Notes: generated by a model not told the origin, from the sequence alone. A DNA stretch of 64,000 nt from Escarpia spicata (GCA_963995525.1 OZ023205.1:67662417-67726416), one strand, 5' to 3'; counted from the first letter of the stretch, positions 22,281 to 34,484 are shown. Made by a program: numbers and translations.

Positions 22281-23494
22281 CAGTCGCGCCTCGTTATAAC
22301 GCGCCCCGTTATAACGCGGATTCGGTTATAACGCGGTCGGTCGTGGACCCCGAATTTCTGCCGCCAGGGGGAAAATGGGCACTATGACAAACTATATTAA
22401 CACAGTAATAACTGCCGATTGTTTTGTGTGAAGTTATCCCCGTCTTTGTCCATGACGTGTGTATATTTGAAAGACTAGTTGGCGGACAATAAATTTAACG
22501 TTGACGTACAACTGCAACGAATCAAGTGCGAGGCGCGTCACTATACGTTGCCGTTGTTTATTCTGCACTGCCAATGCTATCAAAGGTATAAATTTCTTTG
22601 ACTATAATTATGGTCAATTTTAACTTTAGGAAGAGTAAATGTGGAGCTAAGTATTGTTTGTTTTGTGCCGACATCAAACGAATCGTTTCCAATCTGCTAG
22701 TCATGCTCATGCCATGGCTTCCGCGGATTGCGAGTTCGCCTGGTTTCGGCGCCAGGCGGATTTATAAAGTGCAATTGAAATTCACAAATACGTCTTGCTT
22801 AAGAATGGGTTAAATAAGTTTTAATACAGCTTAGTAGGCAAGATCAGTAAGCTAACATTGCGTAACAAATATTAGCTTTTCGTTGAAATGAACGCAAAGC
22901 TACTGCCTGTACTGGTGCGCCAAAATATGAATTCGTCAACCGCATATGAATTGGTGAATTGTAATATTGTTCGGCACGGTAAATGTGCTTTCTAAATTGG
23001 TATTTTGATTGAAAGACGAAGTTAAGCCAATTGTGAGCGTACTTATAGCTTTAAATCCTTAATCAACTCTAACACAGCGTTTGTTAAATCATTTGCGTAT
23101 TCGGCTGCCGAGTGCCAGGTCATTATTTTAGATCTTACGTCAGCGGTACCATATTATCGTTCAGTTGACCGTGGCTTGTTGGTTCGTTGTTTATTTAAAA
23201 CCGGTACACAATTCATCAATTTTATTCAGTCCAACAGTGTACGACATTTAAACAGAATACACATTGACGTTGGCTGGCAGTTTAATAAGCTTCATAAACT
23301 GCTTATAGACTGCGCGACGTGCACACTTTGGCTTCGATGCGACGATGGCGTTCTTCGTACAGCAGTGGTGTCGGTCGTCGTTGTAGCGCCCCTGACGGCA
23401 GATACGAGAACTCGCCACATTTATAACGCGTCCCGTTTATAACGCGGATTAATTTCGTGGACCCCGACGACCGCGTTATAATGAGGCGCGACTG
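22281..23494. mobile_element. pogo/Tc1-mariner-like MITE with TA target duplication
   Basis: The left end CAGTCGCGCCTCGTTATAAC and the right end (reverse) CAGTCGCGCCTCATTATAAC are inverted, each bordered by TA (22279-22280 and 23495-23496). Subterminal GTTATAACGCG repeats are present at both ends. This terminal sequence is the well-known pogo/Tigger-type pattern. The 1.2-kb interior has no transposase; the largest frame (23176-23442) shows no DDE or helix-turn-helix motif. Confidence 0.88.
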
Positions 23495-23496
23495 TA

Positions 23497-25139
23497 CTAA
23501 CAAATTGAAAAACTACACGTATGCACAAAACGAGTACTTCGGGAACCTGTGTGTAAAATATAAAGGTTTGTTATGTTTTATTGGGATCATGTTGTGATTA
23601 GGAGTTAGTATTATGGCTAATAAATCTTGCAGTATAGGGCTGGGCGATAAAGCATGACTAACGTTTCGCGGGCAAATTTGCAACTCGACCAATTCACGTG
23701 GCGTGACGTCACCAGACAACCTTTAATGCAGTAGTGACCTCGATGCTATGCGGCAGAGCTACATGGTAAACAAGCCTTCGTGGATCACTCCATTTATGTA
23801 TTTAGAGGTGGCAGGTTTGGTGGAATCCCGCACAATTTGGCATTGTTTCTATTAATGTAATACTAACAATTATACTATTTATAGATATTTCATTTGCTGT
23901 TTTCAACATATATCAGTTAGTGTTAAACTACTAATCACTGAGACAAACTAAATGGAGCGTTATGTCTGGAGTTTTGTTTCGACGTTTAATTTAATATACA
24001 GTATTATTGTTTGTTTGATGTAGGCAACTCCTGTTTGCATATAATTATGTTGTTGCATTGTCAAATTCAAAAGGACACCAATTAAAATTATAAATACACA
24101 CATTGCAACTTAATTCCACATTATTACTGGTTTACACTATTATTCCAAGGTGTACTTTTAACAATTTCCGCCCTATACTCTTACTATGCCCTGTACTCTT
24201 ATAATACTACGACTACGTGGCTACAGTACAGCCGCGCCACGGGCTGTTCCCCACCCAGCCAAGGCCAGGCCGCCAATTTGGTGTGAAACGCCCATTGGGT
24301 GGCAAGTGATGCATGTACTATTCGAATCCCTGTTTGATGCCATCACAGGTTAGTTATAAGGAAACAAGGCGGTCATTACCGTCGACATGTTGCTATTAAA
24401 CGTCCGGACAAGACCACGAGGTTTGCAGGCACTTAATAAACACACAAGAATCACCCCACTAGCCGGTTGTCAAAGACAGATAACACCCGTTCGAACTGAA
24501 CACGTATTTGTACATACCATACAATAGGCGATAGCGATATCATGTGTTTGAGCTGACCATTAATTTATAACTGTACATTGCAACTTTCATAGTTTACCAG
24601 TTGACAATGGATTTCAGAGAGTTCATGTCATCATGGTAGGTATATCAGAAAAATGTCAAATATGTCATATTATCAAGATAGAGTTTCTCATGCAATTTAT
24701 AACAGTTTTTGACTTTTTAATTTGAAATATCTTCAACAGGTGCTGCTAAAGTAAAAGGTGACTTTGATGAGTTCTTCCTGGAATTTGTGGTTAATTTAGG
24801 CCAAATAATTGTATACAACATTGCCCATTGATAGAAGGGAACTTGTTTGTTGTTGTTTGTCCAGTAACATAATTTTTTTTCTGCGACAATTTTTGTGTTG
24901 AAGTCATCATTTGGGAGCGACCTTGATCTCCATTTTGGTGTAATGCTGATCTGTCCAAGATTTGTTTGCACTAGTCATGCTCAGATACAGATATTAAAAT
25001 TTGCATGGGATTCCCACTAGTGACTGATAATGGTAATAATCTGATTTTGCATGCAACATGCAATAATAATAAACATTTATTTCAGACATCAATGTATATA
25101 ACAGTATAAAGTATGTCCATAGTACAGTAATTAAATATG
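23497..25139. other. No gene recognised; possible promoter elements near 23695
   Basis: At 23694-23712 CACGTG (E-box) and TGACGTCA (CRE-like) lie close together in a locally CG-richer stretch, which could belong to a minus-strand promoter such as that of the ACBP gene. The rest is AT-rich and featureless to me. Confidence 0.35.
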
Positions 25140-25615
25140 TGCATAACTATAAAACGACCTGGGCAGCATCATCAGTCTCCAAGGAGGTGCAGAAGATGAC
25201 ATTAAAACATGATTGGGAAAAGCTAGGTCAGCATTTGTAAATCTGCAATGGCTATGGAAATCCTCAGTATACTCCAAAAAAGCAAAACTAACAATCTACA
25301 AGAGCAATGTCCTCTCTGTGCTCCTGTATGGCTCAGTGTGCTGGCGCATGACACAGAAAGACACCAATAGACTCTCCAGCTTCCACAACACCTGCCTTAG
25401 GAAGATAATGAAAGTATACTGGCCCGAGACCATTTCCAACACAAGATTCCACCAAGCAGTATAGGAAAAGAGGCAGACCGAAAACAACTTGGCAACGAAC
25501 AATTGAAGAACTAAAGACTGCTGGGCTGACCTGGGGCACAGCAGCAAGGAAAGCCCAAGACAGAGAGGTCTGGCGAGAGCACCACTACGAAATATTATAT
25601 AATGCACCTATCCAT
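25140..25615 (+). pseudogene. Non-LTR retrotransposon 3' fragment (post-polymerase region)
   Basis: The plus strand encodes LGSIISLQGGAEDDI, then GKARSAFVNLQWLWKSSVYS, KSNVLSVLLYGSVCWRMTQK, FHNTCLRKIMKVYWPETISN and, after a frame break near 25460, KRGRPKTTWQRTIEELKTAG. This is the region after the polymerase in a large family of animal LINEs. It ends near 25615 against a LINE fragment on the opposite strand. Confidence 0.8.
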
Positions 25616-26540
25616 GTTCTGTGTAAGGCAGAAGTGGTATATACATCACTGTTAAGAGTGCACTGAACAATTAAGTTGGTGGAAATAGATAACCTGCTCA
25701 TTAAATTGTAAATGCATTTTCTAATATGAGTGTTACAACTGTCAAGAACCACAGTGGCAAACATGATACTTGCACTGCATCTCATAGGCAGGTTATGTAA
25801 GATCCTGTATGCATTATTGTATGATACAATGAAACGCTGAAATGACCACTTTCGACATTTAACCCATAATGGACATAAATACACATTACTACAATAGCAA
25901 GATAATAACTTATTTTTAAATTGCTTAGAACAAAAATAAAATGTTCTAAGCAAAACATAGCGCTTGCCATAAAGGCTCCCTTGTTTAGCTTTTATATCAG
26001 TATCAGTTATTATATGACCAAGATACTTATAGGACTTAGTCACATTTAACAGAGTTCCCCCAACATTATATTTGCTACCTGACCTATCTTCACAGTATCA
26101 AAAAACACTACTTGAGATTTTTTACTGTTAAACATAATAATTTTATTATCATTATTGCATCCATATGAATTAATAGCTTGCATCTATTGTAAGCTCTTGG
26201 CGGAGGGAGCAAGGAAAACAATATCATCCGCATACAACAGGTGATTAATGATGGTGTTACCACTACAACATCCCACTGGTAGTCTCGAAAGTGACACTCT
26301 GAGGTCATTAATATATACATTAAAAAATAATGGGTATAGCATACCACCCTGTCTTACACCATTATTGAGAGAACAGAAGTTAGAGAATACTGAGCCCCAT
26401 CTTGCACACAAAGACTGAATGCAATACCACTGACACATTACTTTTATCATCCAACTGGGAACACCAAGCTTAAGTAGTTTTGAGAATAGCTTGACATGGT
26501 TCACCCTGTCAAAGGCCTTAGATGCATCCAGACTATATAA
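25585..26540 (-). pseudogene. LINE reverse transcriptase fragment (minus strand)
   Basis: Minus strand 26540-26190 encodes polymerase blocks SLDASKAFDRVNHVKLFSKL, GVRQGGMLYPLFFNVYINDL and the catalytic NHLLYADDIVFLAPSA. 26043-25590, in another frame, encodes the following region (MTKSYKYLGHIITDTDIKAK, WSFQRFIVSYNNAYRILHNL). The N-terminal side is cut at 26540 by a Helitron. It is a different LINE family from those at 50-54 kb. Confidence 0.85.
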
Positions 26541-27310
26541 TCTATATTATAAAACAGTTCGTCCTCTGTTTGTATGTGCACCCACATCTCCGTCATGTTT
26601 TGCATGTATCGGGCTGAAATCTTGCATGGTGGAGAACTTTGAGGTTCAATATTTCAAAAGGCTGTACATGGAGTTCCAGCCGCGGAATTTAATGTTTTTC
26701 TATATCATCATAAAAATAATCATGCCATCACAAATATGTCGCTATATGTATGCATATATTGTTAGTTATTGACGTTTTAAAATCATCAGCGTTTAATATA
26801 CACCAGGTCTACATGTCACTGGTCACATTCGCATTTCATCGCGTCAGACCCGTGAGCACGTGTAACTTCTGGCAAACAACACACTGCAACAATACCGTGG
26901 AGTTCCAGCCTCGGAATTTAATGTTTTTCTATATCATTCTACAGGTAATTATTCCATGTACAAATGTGTCACTGTGTGTATTCAGACAAATATATTAGCT
27001 TTTATGTTATTAACGTTACAAAATCCTGGACGTTGCCTGTTGCGGTTACGTCAGTTACACGGGTTTTGCATGCGATTTCTGGCAAAAGGTTGTCCTAACA
27101 ACTAGGCCAGTGACCAGTTACAATTTATTAACGCGGATACATTTGGGATGGATTTGGGGTGTCTGGAACTCAAATGCCCAACATTTGAGGTTTCGTCTAT
27201 TTTCAGTGTTCATAATTATGTCAACAATACATATTTAGATTTCAGTGCAAATGATTTGAGGGTGTATATGACTGCCTTTTTTTCCCGGGCAACGCCAGGT
27301 ACTCAGCTAG
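26541..27310. mobile_element. Non-autonomous Helitron
   Basis: The element starts with TCTATATTATAAAACAGTTC after an A (26540) and ends with CCCGGGCAACGCCAGG, a few bases and CTAG (27307-27310) before a T (27311). This is the Helitron pattern: 5' TC, 3' hairpin then CTRR, insertion between A and T, no target duplication. There is no Rep/helicase. A ~45-bp internal string (GGAGTTCCAGCCKCGGAATT) occurs twice (26670 and 26900). Confidence 0.85.
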
Positions 27311-27471
27311 TAAATGTCATAATGTCATAACTCATTCGTTTAGCTTCATTCACAAAATTTTATTGGCTATAGACTAATTTTATACAATCATCCATTGGAA
27401 ACGACTACTGTATCACATTTTTTTGCCATACCTACACATATGTATCTGACCTGCCTTTTTAGTTGTTATTA
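27311..27471. other. Likely further LINE sequence, heavily decayed
   Basis: Directly beyond the Helitron the minus strand should continue the LINE cut at 26540, and a few codons before the junction are compatible. Beyond that I cannot read it. Confidence 0.3.
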
Positions 27472-27479
27472 GGAATAAT

Positions 27480-28534
27480 CAGGGTTGGCACATTTCTGCC
27501 CTCATGGTAGAAACTGTGTGGCAGAAATACTTTCTGCTCGTGCGGCAGAAATACATTTCTCCCCTAGTTCCTGCCTTTAGGGCAGAAATTCCCCCCAAAA
27601 TAGTCATATTTTTATACTTATTTATTATACTATCAATATAAACAATCACATTTCCTTCTTGTGCCATAACTGTGTTATATTGTGGAGCCAGCCCCAACAA
27701 GTTATTAAGACACAGACAGTTAGCAAACATGTTGTATAAGTTTACTAAACCTCTGAAACAATAGCAAACTCTAGCAGCTAGCCTGGTTAGTTGGATACAA
27801 GAGTGGCCAGGTGCTTCAAAACCAGGCTTTCCACAAGATCACCAGGTGATAATTGGTTTTAATTACCAGCCAACTTCTAGGCTGGTAATGAAACCAGGGT
27901 ACACAAGGACTGAGAGAGCAGAGATAAGAGAAATACTGAACAAAGGAATGCTGCAGCCCACGTGTGGTCAGGTGACAAGTCCTGTACACATGGGCACAAC
28001 AAAATCCACACATGAATGCAAGTGGTGTGATTTTGCCCCTAAGGATTATGTCTGGTTACTGTGCACTGTAGATCAATGACTTGACTATCTCACAAGAAAT
28101 TAAGTACACATATAAGTTGATCTAGCACAATACTGGTACCCACTGTATCTAAACCAGGAAATCACCAGGGAAAGACAAGCACTGCAAGGCTAAGACCAAA
28201 CTATGTTATAGATTTAACAAGATTGCCACCCAGAGAATGAACTCTAGATGACAGGTGGACAAGGAAGTCCTTTGGCTTACCGAGAGTCCAACCCTTTTAT
28301 CTACGTATAACATCCTTCTGATGTGTTTGTTTTTTTATTTTAAAACATATTCACGCTACTAGCACCCAATGTACTTGTACTCATGTGAATGTACTCATAT
28401 GCTTATTCAGGCTGCACATAGATGGTATTGCTCTATTGACTAGACATTCTACTGCCTGGCAGAAATACTGTCTACCATATTTCTGCCCTCTGCATGGCAG
28501 AAATACCTTTCTGCCCGGCAGAAAACCAATCTTG
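27480..28534. mobile_element. hAT-type MITE with 8-bp target duplication GGAATAAT
   Basis: The direct repeat GGAATAAT flanks it at 27472-27479 and 28535-28542. The ends are inverted and start with CA: left CAGGGTTGGCACATTTCTGC, right (reverse) CAAGATTGGTTTTCTGCCGG. Both subterminal regions carry several GGCAGAAATAC/TTTCTGCC repeats, as transposase-binding arrays do. No transposase. Inside lies the 3' tail of a LINE (28190-28375) and an unclassified frame at 27846-28079. Confidence 0.85.
28190..28375 (-). pseudogene. CR1-like LINE 3' end inside the MITE
   Basis: Minus strand 28375-28310 encodes GASSVNMF before a stop, then the 3' UTR (GGGTTGGACTCTCGG, CTTCCTTGTCCACCTGTCAT, TTCATTCTCTGGGTGGCAAT). 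The same tail occurs on the plus strand at 44118-44270. It is the sister copy of the LINE that hosts the large palindrome. Confidence 0.8.
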
Positions 28535-28542
28535 GGAATAAT

Positions 28543-28793
28543 AAATTAACTACCAGTACAGGTATGTCTATGGAACAATACTATGTTGAAAGGCAAACTG
28601 TCAATTAATTATATTATATTATAATGAGATAAATCTAAATTAAGACATAATGCAATTATGCTACATACTATAGAGGATGTTGACATGTATGACATTAATA
28701 CCAATACTTTCACAATAAGCAATAAATATAGGATACTGTAAAAATCACAGAAATACTGACACAGTGACAATAAAGTCAAGACACAATCCAAGA
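28543..28793 (-). other. 3' flank / probable 3' UTR of SNAP47
   Basis: AT-rich stretch directly after the stop codon of the SNAP47 gene on the minus strand. No definite AATAAA-based site was fixed, and there is no other feature. Confidence 0.4.
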
Positions 28794-29086
28794 TCAAATA
28801 ATTTTTGTCATTTTCTGGTTAGCCGATTCCAGTCTGATGTTGCCACGTTCTACAGTATCCGTCAGTTCTGAGATTGTTTCCATCTGTCGTTCCTGCTCTG
28901 CCTGAATGCCAAGAGCTGTCAGCTTCATCGACCCCAACATCTCAGTCAACTGTGCCACTTCGTGATCGCTTACTTCACTCTGCTCTGATTGGCCAATATA
29001 CACGGCTTGTGTTTCACCAACGTCATCAGGTGTATATTCATGTAGAACATGGTCATTAGATGGCACCATTAGACCATGTGCTTCTG
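28794..29086 (-). CDS. SNAP47: SNAP47-like protein, last exon (Qc SNARE motif)
   Basis: Minus-strand exon starting after TTGTTTCAG| at 29086 with two bases that complete a codon, ending in TGA (28796-28794). It encodes about 96 residues: an acidic linker (PSNDHVLHEYTPDDVGETQA) and a C-terminal SNARE helix (EVAQLTEMLGSMKLTALGIQ, AEQERQMETISELTDTVERG, NIRLESANQKMTKII). Heptad hydrophobics and a central glutamine (AEQER, the zero layer) match the Qc motif of SNAP25-family proteins, and the sequence ends just after the helix as in SNAP47. There is no transmembrane segment and no cysteine palmitoylation cluster, also as in SNAP47. The chain is about 403 residues with the exon at 29716-30636, a little shorter than vertebrate SNAP47. 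Confidence 0.9.
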
Positions 29087-29156
29087 CTGAAACAAAATTG
29101 ACTTGGCTTAAAATAATGCAATTCAGTTTCCAGAATTAAATAGATATTTTAATATG

Positions 29157-29366
29157 GTGTGTGTACGTGTGTGCATGCTTGCATGTATATGTACATGTGT
29201 GTGAGCATGTGTGCATGCTTGCATGTATATGTACATGTGTGTGAGCATGTGTGCATGCTTGCATGTATATGTACATGTGTGCATGCTTGCATGTATATGT
29301 ACATGTGTGTGAGCATGTGTGCATGCTTGCATGTATATGTACGTGTGTGTGAGCATGCATGTGTGA
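29157..29366. repeat. ~40-bp minisatellite in the SNAP47 intron
   Basis: TGCATGCTTGCATGTATATG followed by TACATGTGTGTGAGCATGTG repeats about five times, some units lacking the second half. Long frames over it on both strands are artefacts. Confidence 0.9.
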
Positions 29367-29715
29367 TATAGACATGATCTATGACAACCATTTTTCAACA
29401 GTTCAAGTCATCTTTACCATACACTGACATGTATTTTTTGGATGGCATTAAAGTTTAACGGTATATAATTTAATTGAGTTTTTTTGTAAAATCACGAAAT
29501 ATAATCATATTTATTCTAGAATTATATTAGTCCAAATGTGTTGTAATGGACCATATTTGTTTTCTGTATTTATATGTTATTGATATAATAACATCCACTG
29601 CATGGTCAATATTCATATTAAACAGATAAAAAGGTCAAATTACAAGAGGGTAATTGGTTTGGACAATAAAAATTGGTTAATTGAAGAGGTATTTTTGAGA
29701 TTGGTTGTTACAAAC

Positions 29716-30636
29716 CTTCAGGCCTGATTTGTGTGCTGACATGTTGTGGTGGATCTTCGAACTGCAACTTGTGTCTAAAGAAGCGATCTAATGTCTGTAG
29801 TGTAACAGACATCTGCGCAGACACGAGTAGAAATGAGCGATCTGGCTCGCCTAGCTTCACGCAAGTGACAACAATCTCCCACGGTGTCGCCACCTGGATG
29901 CGAGATATTTCACGAGTTCTGAAATGCTCTTCCTGTATGTGTGAGCCATCCAATATCACAAGCCCATCTCTTGACACTTGCAAGTGGCCTGGTCTTAGAC
30001 ATGCGGAGGAAGAAGTTACCCTCTGATATAACACGGGAAATTCCCTAATAACTGGTGCAGCTGAACAACTTATAAATTCGACTGGTTCATTGGATGACGG
30101 CATGTTCCAACGACCAAGCCAACTGTCAAGTGATTTGATAATCGGTTCTGCCACATCAAGGTCACTGTGGAGGTCAACCATCATCGCGGCGGCATGACCA
30201 AGCTGCTCACCCTGGCATGAAAGCATCTGGCTTGCTTGCCCAAGGGATTTCTGAGAGTCTGCTGCGATCAGCAGTAGTTCTTGGCCCAGTGGTGTTGCAT
30301 GCAAATTGTTCTTCTTTGGTGAAGCTGAAGGAATGAGGCAGTTTCGCCAGAAATGTTCAAAGAGATTGAAAACATAGTCTCGGTCAGTTAATGATGCAAA
30401 CCAATATTCCTCATGGGAGGTACACCTGATGACTAGAGCTTTGAAAATCAGCATGCTTGAGGCTTTCTTCACGTCTATAATGTTACGATATCGAAGCACG
30501 AGTAGCGAATCGATTCTGTTTGCAGTGAAGAAGTTGGCATAACTACCCATGAGGCAAAGATGCCCAAGCACCCATTTCTTTGTGCTGTTGTTGTAGTACT
30601 TTGCCTCCCATTGCCTGATGGGATAGCGATCCATTT
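29716..30636 (-). CDS. SNAP47: SNAP47-like protein, main exon (PH-like, Qb SNARE, second PH-like)
   Basis: Minus-strand exon from TTTTCCAG| (30638-30637) to GAAG|GTTTGT (donor 29715). It starts AA then ATG at 30634 and codes for 306 residues, leaving one base that joins the last exon in frame. Residues 7-100 form a PH/GRAM-like domain typical of SNAP47 (KWVLGHLCLMGSYANFFTAN, ... WFASLTDRDYVFNLFEHFWR). Residues about 116-176 are the Qb SNARE helix with zero-layer glutamine in SCQGEQLG. Residues about 200-290 are a second PH-like region (HLQVSRDGLVILDGSHIQEE ... WEIVVTCVKLGEPDRSFLLV). SNAP47 is a soluble Qbc-SNARE acting in intracellular membrane fusion and autophagy/secretory traffic. The intron just upstream of the ATG shows that at least one 5' exon exists. 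Confidence 0.93.
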
Positions 30637-30638
30637 CT

Positions 30639-31640
30639 GGAAAAGAGGATGGAAGTTTACCTTAACAATCTGACTGGTGACAGTGGTGTTTATATTAAAT
30701 GGTTTAAATTGGTTTATTTAATCAAAATTAGTGGCAACTGATGATCTATTAAGTAACGACCACAGACAATGTCTGATGATTGGAAATGACTTAAAATGCA
30801 GCTAAACAATGACAATGACAATAACTCCAGGAAATTAAAGTGTACGTGCCTAGGCCTCTATCATGTACTATATAATAACATTACAATACAAGAACCATTT
30901 TTTGACTGTCGAACTGTCTGTCACTCAGTGTCTGTGACACTGACACAGTGAGTGAAGCAACCACTAAAACAGTGATGCCAATATTTCTTCTTTATGTTAG
31001 GCAGCCACCATTCGTTGAGCAGATCGAGTCTGCTCGGAGATTCATGCTGCACTTTGTCTTTGAAGTTTGAGTTTGACTTTGTTTGTCTAAAATGATAGGT
31101 GATGCGCTAGAGATTAAAAGATAAATAAATTAATATTTAGCATCCTCAAATATACAGCAACAACTGTACAGGAATAAGAAGCCGTACCGTGGTTGTATCT
31201 AGATCATATCGGTGGATAACTAAGTAATTGATGTCTGCGTTTGCAGATAACTAAGTTCGTCGTTCGAAATGTTACTTTACCCGGAAGTAAACACTGCAAT
31301 TACACCAAAACAGTCCACTAGAGGACAGCACTGGTATTGGTGGGCAAGCGAGATACACTTTCTCGGCGAAGTCATGCAGCCGCGCGAGAGTCGGAGACTA
31401 TTTATGACGAGCCGGCGAATCACCCCAGATCGATAGGTCCTAGGTGGCAGCACGTTCAGATAACAAGAATGGCATTATTAGAATACCCATGCGCCGTGGA
31501 ATGACGCCACCTTTTATGTACCCCACATCTACAGCGGAACTCCTACCTCAAGCCGAACTGTTTTGTGTCAAGGCGGGGTGCGTCCGCACCCATCGCGCCC
31601 CCTCACAGCCTGGTCTGTCCACGGAGAAAATCTGGGATTG
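30639..31640 (-). other. SNAP47 upstream intron; possible alternative promoter near 31.2-31.4 kb
   Basis: A short CG-richer stretch (31240-31440) contains CCGGAAGT (ETS-type) at 31281 and lies upstream of SNAP47 on the minus strand; CTTCCGG|GTAAAG there could be the donor of a non-coding first exon. This is suggestive only. Confidence 0.3.
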
Positions 31641-31649
31641 AGATCACCT

Positions 31650-31900
31650 TCTACCGTTTCTTGAAACTTTGGCAATTTTGTTCATGCCACATTGCGTATA
31701 TGTCGTCCGGAAGAGACACCAACCCTTTAGTCCATTGATTCTACTATGGGAAGTAAAACATTACACACAGGGAAATGTAAAACATCTGTATTGGATTCAT
31801 AATATGAATGAACCAATTTTATATGAACAAGCCTATAGGAAATTTTCTGTAACCCAACAGACAATAAAGTTATTGTATTGTATTTTATTGTATTGTATTG
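31650..31900 (+). repeat. SINE body (third family member) with TATTG tail
   Basis: TTGCGTATATGTCGTCCGGA, GGGAAGTAAAACATTACACA and surroundings match the bodies of the SINEs at 54.2 and 56.0 kb. A simple tail of TATTG-like repeats ends it. The tRNA-like head is not recognisable here. Confidence 0.65.
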
Positions 31901-32697
31901 TATAATGTCGATGGTTTCGATGTACGAATCCATAGGGCCGCTGCATGATAAGATAAGGTACCAAAACGTTTTGTTTAGATTTATTTACCCAACACATAAT
32001 TCATTTACGTCGTAGATCTGTGTATTTTTGGTTGGAATTATTTACCCAACAAAGACTTTACGTTGTTGATCTATGCGTCACGTGTACTGTATCAGTTACA
32101 CCTCCACGTGACCGCACCAAAACGCGACGTGGCCACCACGTTCTGGACACGTGAGGTCTGAGCGTCACCTTAAGCTGACGTGAATATCACATTGCATTAT
32201 GGAGTGTAGACTTACAAAAAGGTTACCGTATAGTTATTATGCAGATACGTCATGTGTTTGCTGGGCCTGGATCCCGCATCTACAGCCCTGCTCACATCGA
32301 CCTGACAACATAGGCCCTATCCGTACTTCGTCCATTAAAACTACTAACGAGCTATACCATTATGAGAACTGTATAACACTGAGTTTGTGAATTTGCTACA
32401 ATTCACACTAAAAGTGACATGTCGTCAGTCCGCCTACATTCGACAGTAACAAGTTACACGGCACTATTTGTGACCACATCCGGTGGTCTTGGTGTGACGT
32501 CACAGGCGTGGATCACACGAGGAGCAGTGAGAAGACGGTCAGCATTCCAACATAGGACGCGACGATCGTGCACAGGTAGAAAATCGCGTGCGAGTAGTTG
32601 GGTCCATTTCTGGTGACGTCATCAGCTGTAAGGTTTCAATGAGAAAACAATAAACTGCGATATAGGCAGACGTGGGCAAGTGATTGGTCTCTGCACG
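31901..32697. other. No recognised feature
   Basis: Mixed composition; short open frames without domains. CACGTG motifs are scattered (32070, 32104). Confidence 0.35.
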
Positions 32698-32699
32698 TA

Positions 32700-33660
32700 C
32701 AGTGGAATATCGGTATTGGGTCACCTCAGTGGTTGGGTCACCTCGGAATTAGTGTCACGTTGGGTCAGTCCCAAACAATTTCCACAGTAAAGAATATGAC
32801 ATTCGTTCCGATAATAGGATGACCTCGCTATTCGCTAATACGGTCAGTAACTGAGTGCAAAATTGCCAAATTACCCACAGATGAACCCCACAATTAGGGT
32901 CAGTCACGGCCGAGCAACAAAGCACCGTCAACAATGTTATAGTAATTAGAAGCCACGATCCTGACGTGTTTATGCAGAAGCCAGTAAACTTCAGAACATT
33001 ATGAAAGACGCAGCACTTATGATCGTCAGTGGTTTTAGGTAACACTTTGAACTAAAGGTCTAATCAGATTACTAAATCTCCCAGATAAACAAGCCAGCCC
33101 CATCGGTCTTGGTGCTAACAATAGGGTGTTCATAATTAGACGTCTGACTGCTTGTTTACATAACAAAGCTGAGCCCAACTGGAGAGGTAGGTTCAGGAGG
33201 CGAAACATAGTCCGGGCAACACAATACGCTTAATTGGCAATGACATTGTTTCTGTAGTCAGAAGCCAAATTGACCAATAAATGAAGATAGCAGTATGATT
33301 TCCGAATTGTTAGTTGTTGACATATGTATGGAGACGTAATATAAGAGTCGTTTCAAGAGAGAGCTTACATTCCATAACATCATGCTCTCTCTGTACAACC
33401 CTGTACATGTACACTGTACTTAACATTTTACGAAAACAAGCACACCCTGTAACTGTATCCAAAAATAATCTAGACACTACATATACTTGATATTAACACT
33501 GCACTTGCTTAATATGCATTGCTATTAAAATCACATGTATCTGAGCAATTTTACCAATTCCCATGATGATTCAGACCCAATATTCAGTATTAGGGTTACC
33601 TCACTATTAAGGTCACCTTTGCCCAGTCCTATGGGTGACCCTAATACCGAAGTTCCACTG
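32700..33660. mobile_element. Mariner/pogo-like MITE with TA target duplication
   Basis: The left end CAGTGGAATATCGGTATTGG and the right end (reverse) CAGTGGAACTTCGGTATTAG are inverted and bordered by TA (32698-32699, 33661-33662). GGGTCACCT repeats lie just inside both ends. The interior (about 960 bp) shows no transposase. Confidence 0.87.
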
Positions 33661-33662
33661 TA

Positions 33663-34484
33663 TTACCATACATTGTGATGACGTTGCAATAATAAAACCA
33701 CAATCGTATTGTGTATACACCTACTAAAAGTTGGTGCATTCAAAGAAAGGCCTTCTGTAATGCACGTAAGCAAGTTTGGATACTAAAAATAGTGAAAGCA
33801 TTTAATCTCGATTACAAGAACGAACTTACAAACAATTACGGACAGATTTGCAATGACAAAGATATTTAAAAAATGTTCAGTTGGTGCTATATTTCGAAAT
33901 GAAAGCGTGCATCGGGCACAAAAATCAACAGCATGCAATGCCAGATTTAAAGACGAAAAAGTTATACACGTATTATGCCATCGATTAACACAATTGGTAT
34001 TGGTGTAATAGTATTTCCTGCGTTTCGAAAAAATATGTGATTTAAAGCTTGGATTTCATATGGAAACAGCATGCGGATGCAGTATGAAAAACATTGATAT
34101 GGTCCCTAGATGAAATTAGTAGGAGTGATTCCACATGGAGGGCCTATAGATGCGGATGCGGGTTTTTCTCCACGCGTGCGGATGCATAAAATCGAATCCC
34201 TCCATCCGCACTGGAATCGGATAGGAAAATCCTAGAAGTGACGTCACTACAGAGGTATTTCCAAATCCGCACGCTGTTTTTGTACATCATAGCTTTATGC
34301 TTATCATAGCACACGCATGCTCACCCGAAAGTACACACACGCACGCACGCACGCACACATTTAAATCTATATTCTGTGCATATAGGATTATTTTTGTTAT
34401 AGTGATATAGTAAAGATTGATTCATGTTGCTGAGGCAACCATTTTGTTAAACACAGTCGTTGACGTATTTTTACTGTTGTTTAC
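33663..34484. other. No gene recognised; local palindromic stretch at 34140-34210
   Basis: Around 34144-34215 TAGATGCGGATGCGGGTTTT and CGTGCGGATGCATAAAATCG are near-repeats, with a reversed match ATCCGCACTGG nearby. A short CACACGCACGC run lies at 34338. Otherwise unannotated. Confidence 0.35.

Noticed and set aside
27846..28079. Frame inside the hAT-type MITE as an LTR polymerase fragment
   Set aside because: Slight resemblance (EIREILNKGMLQPT) to the start of a retroelement polymerase, but no further motifs follow.
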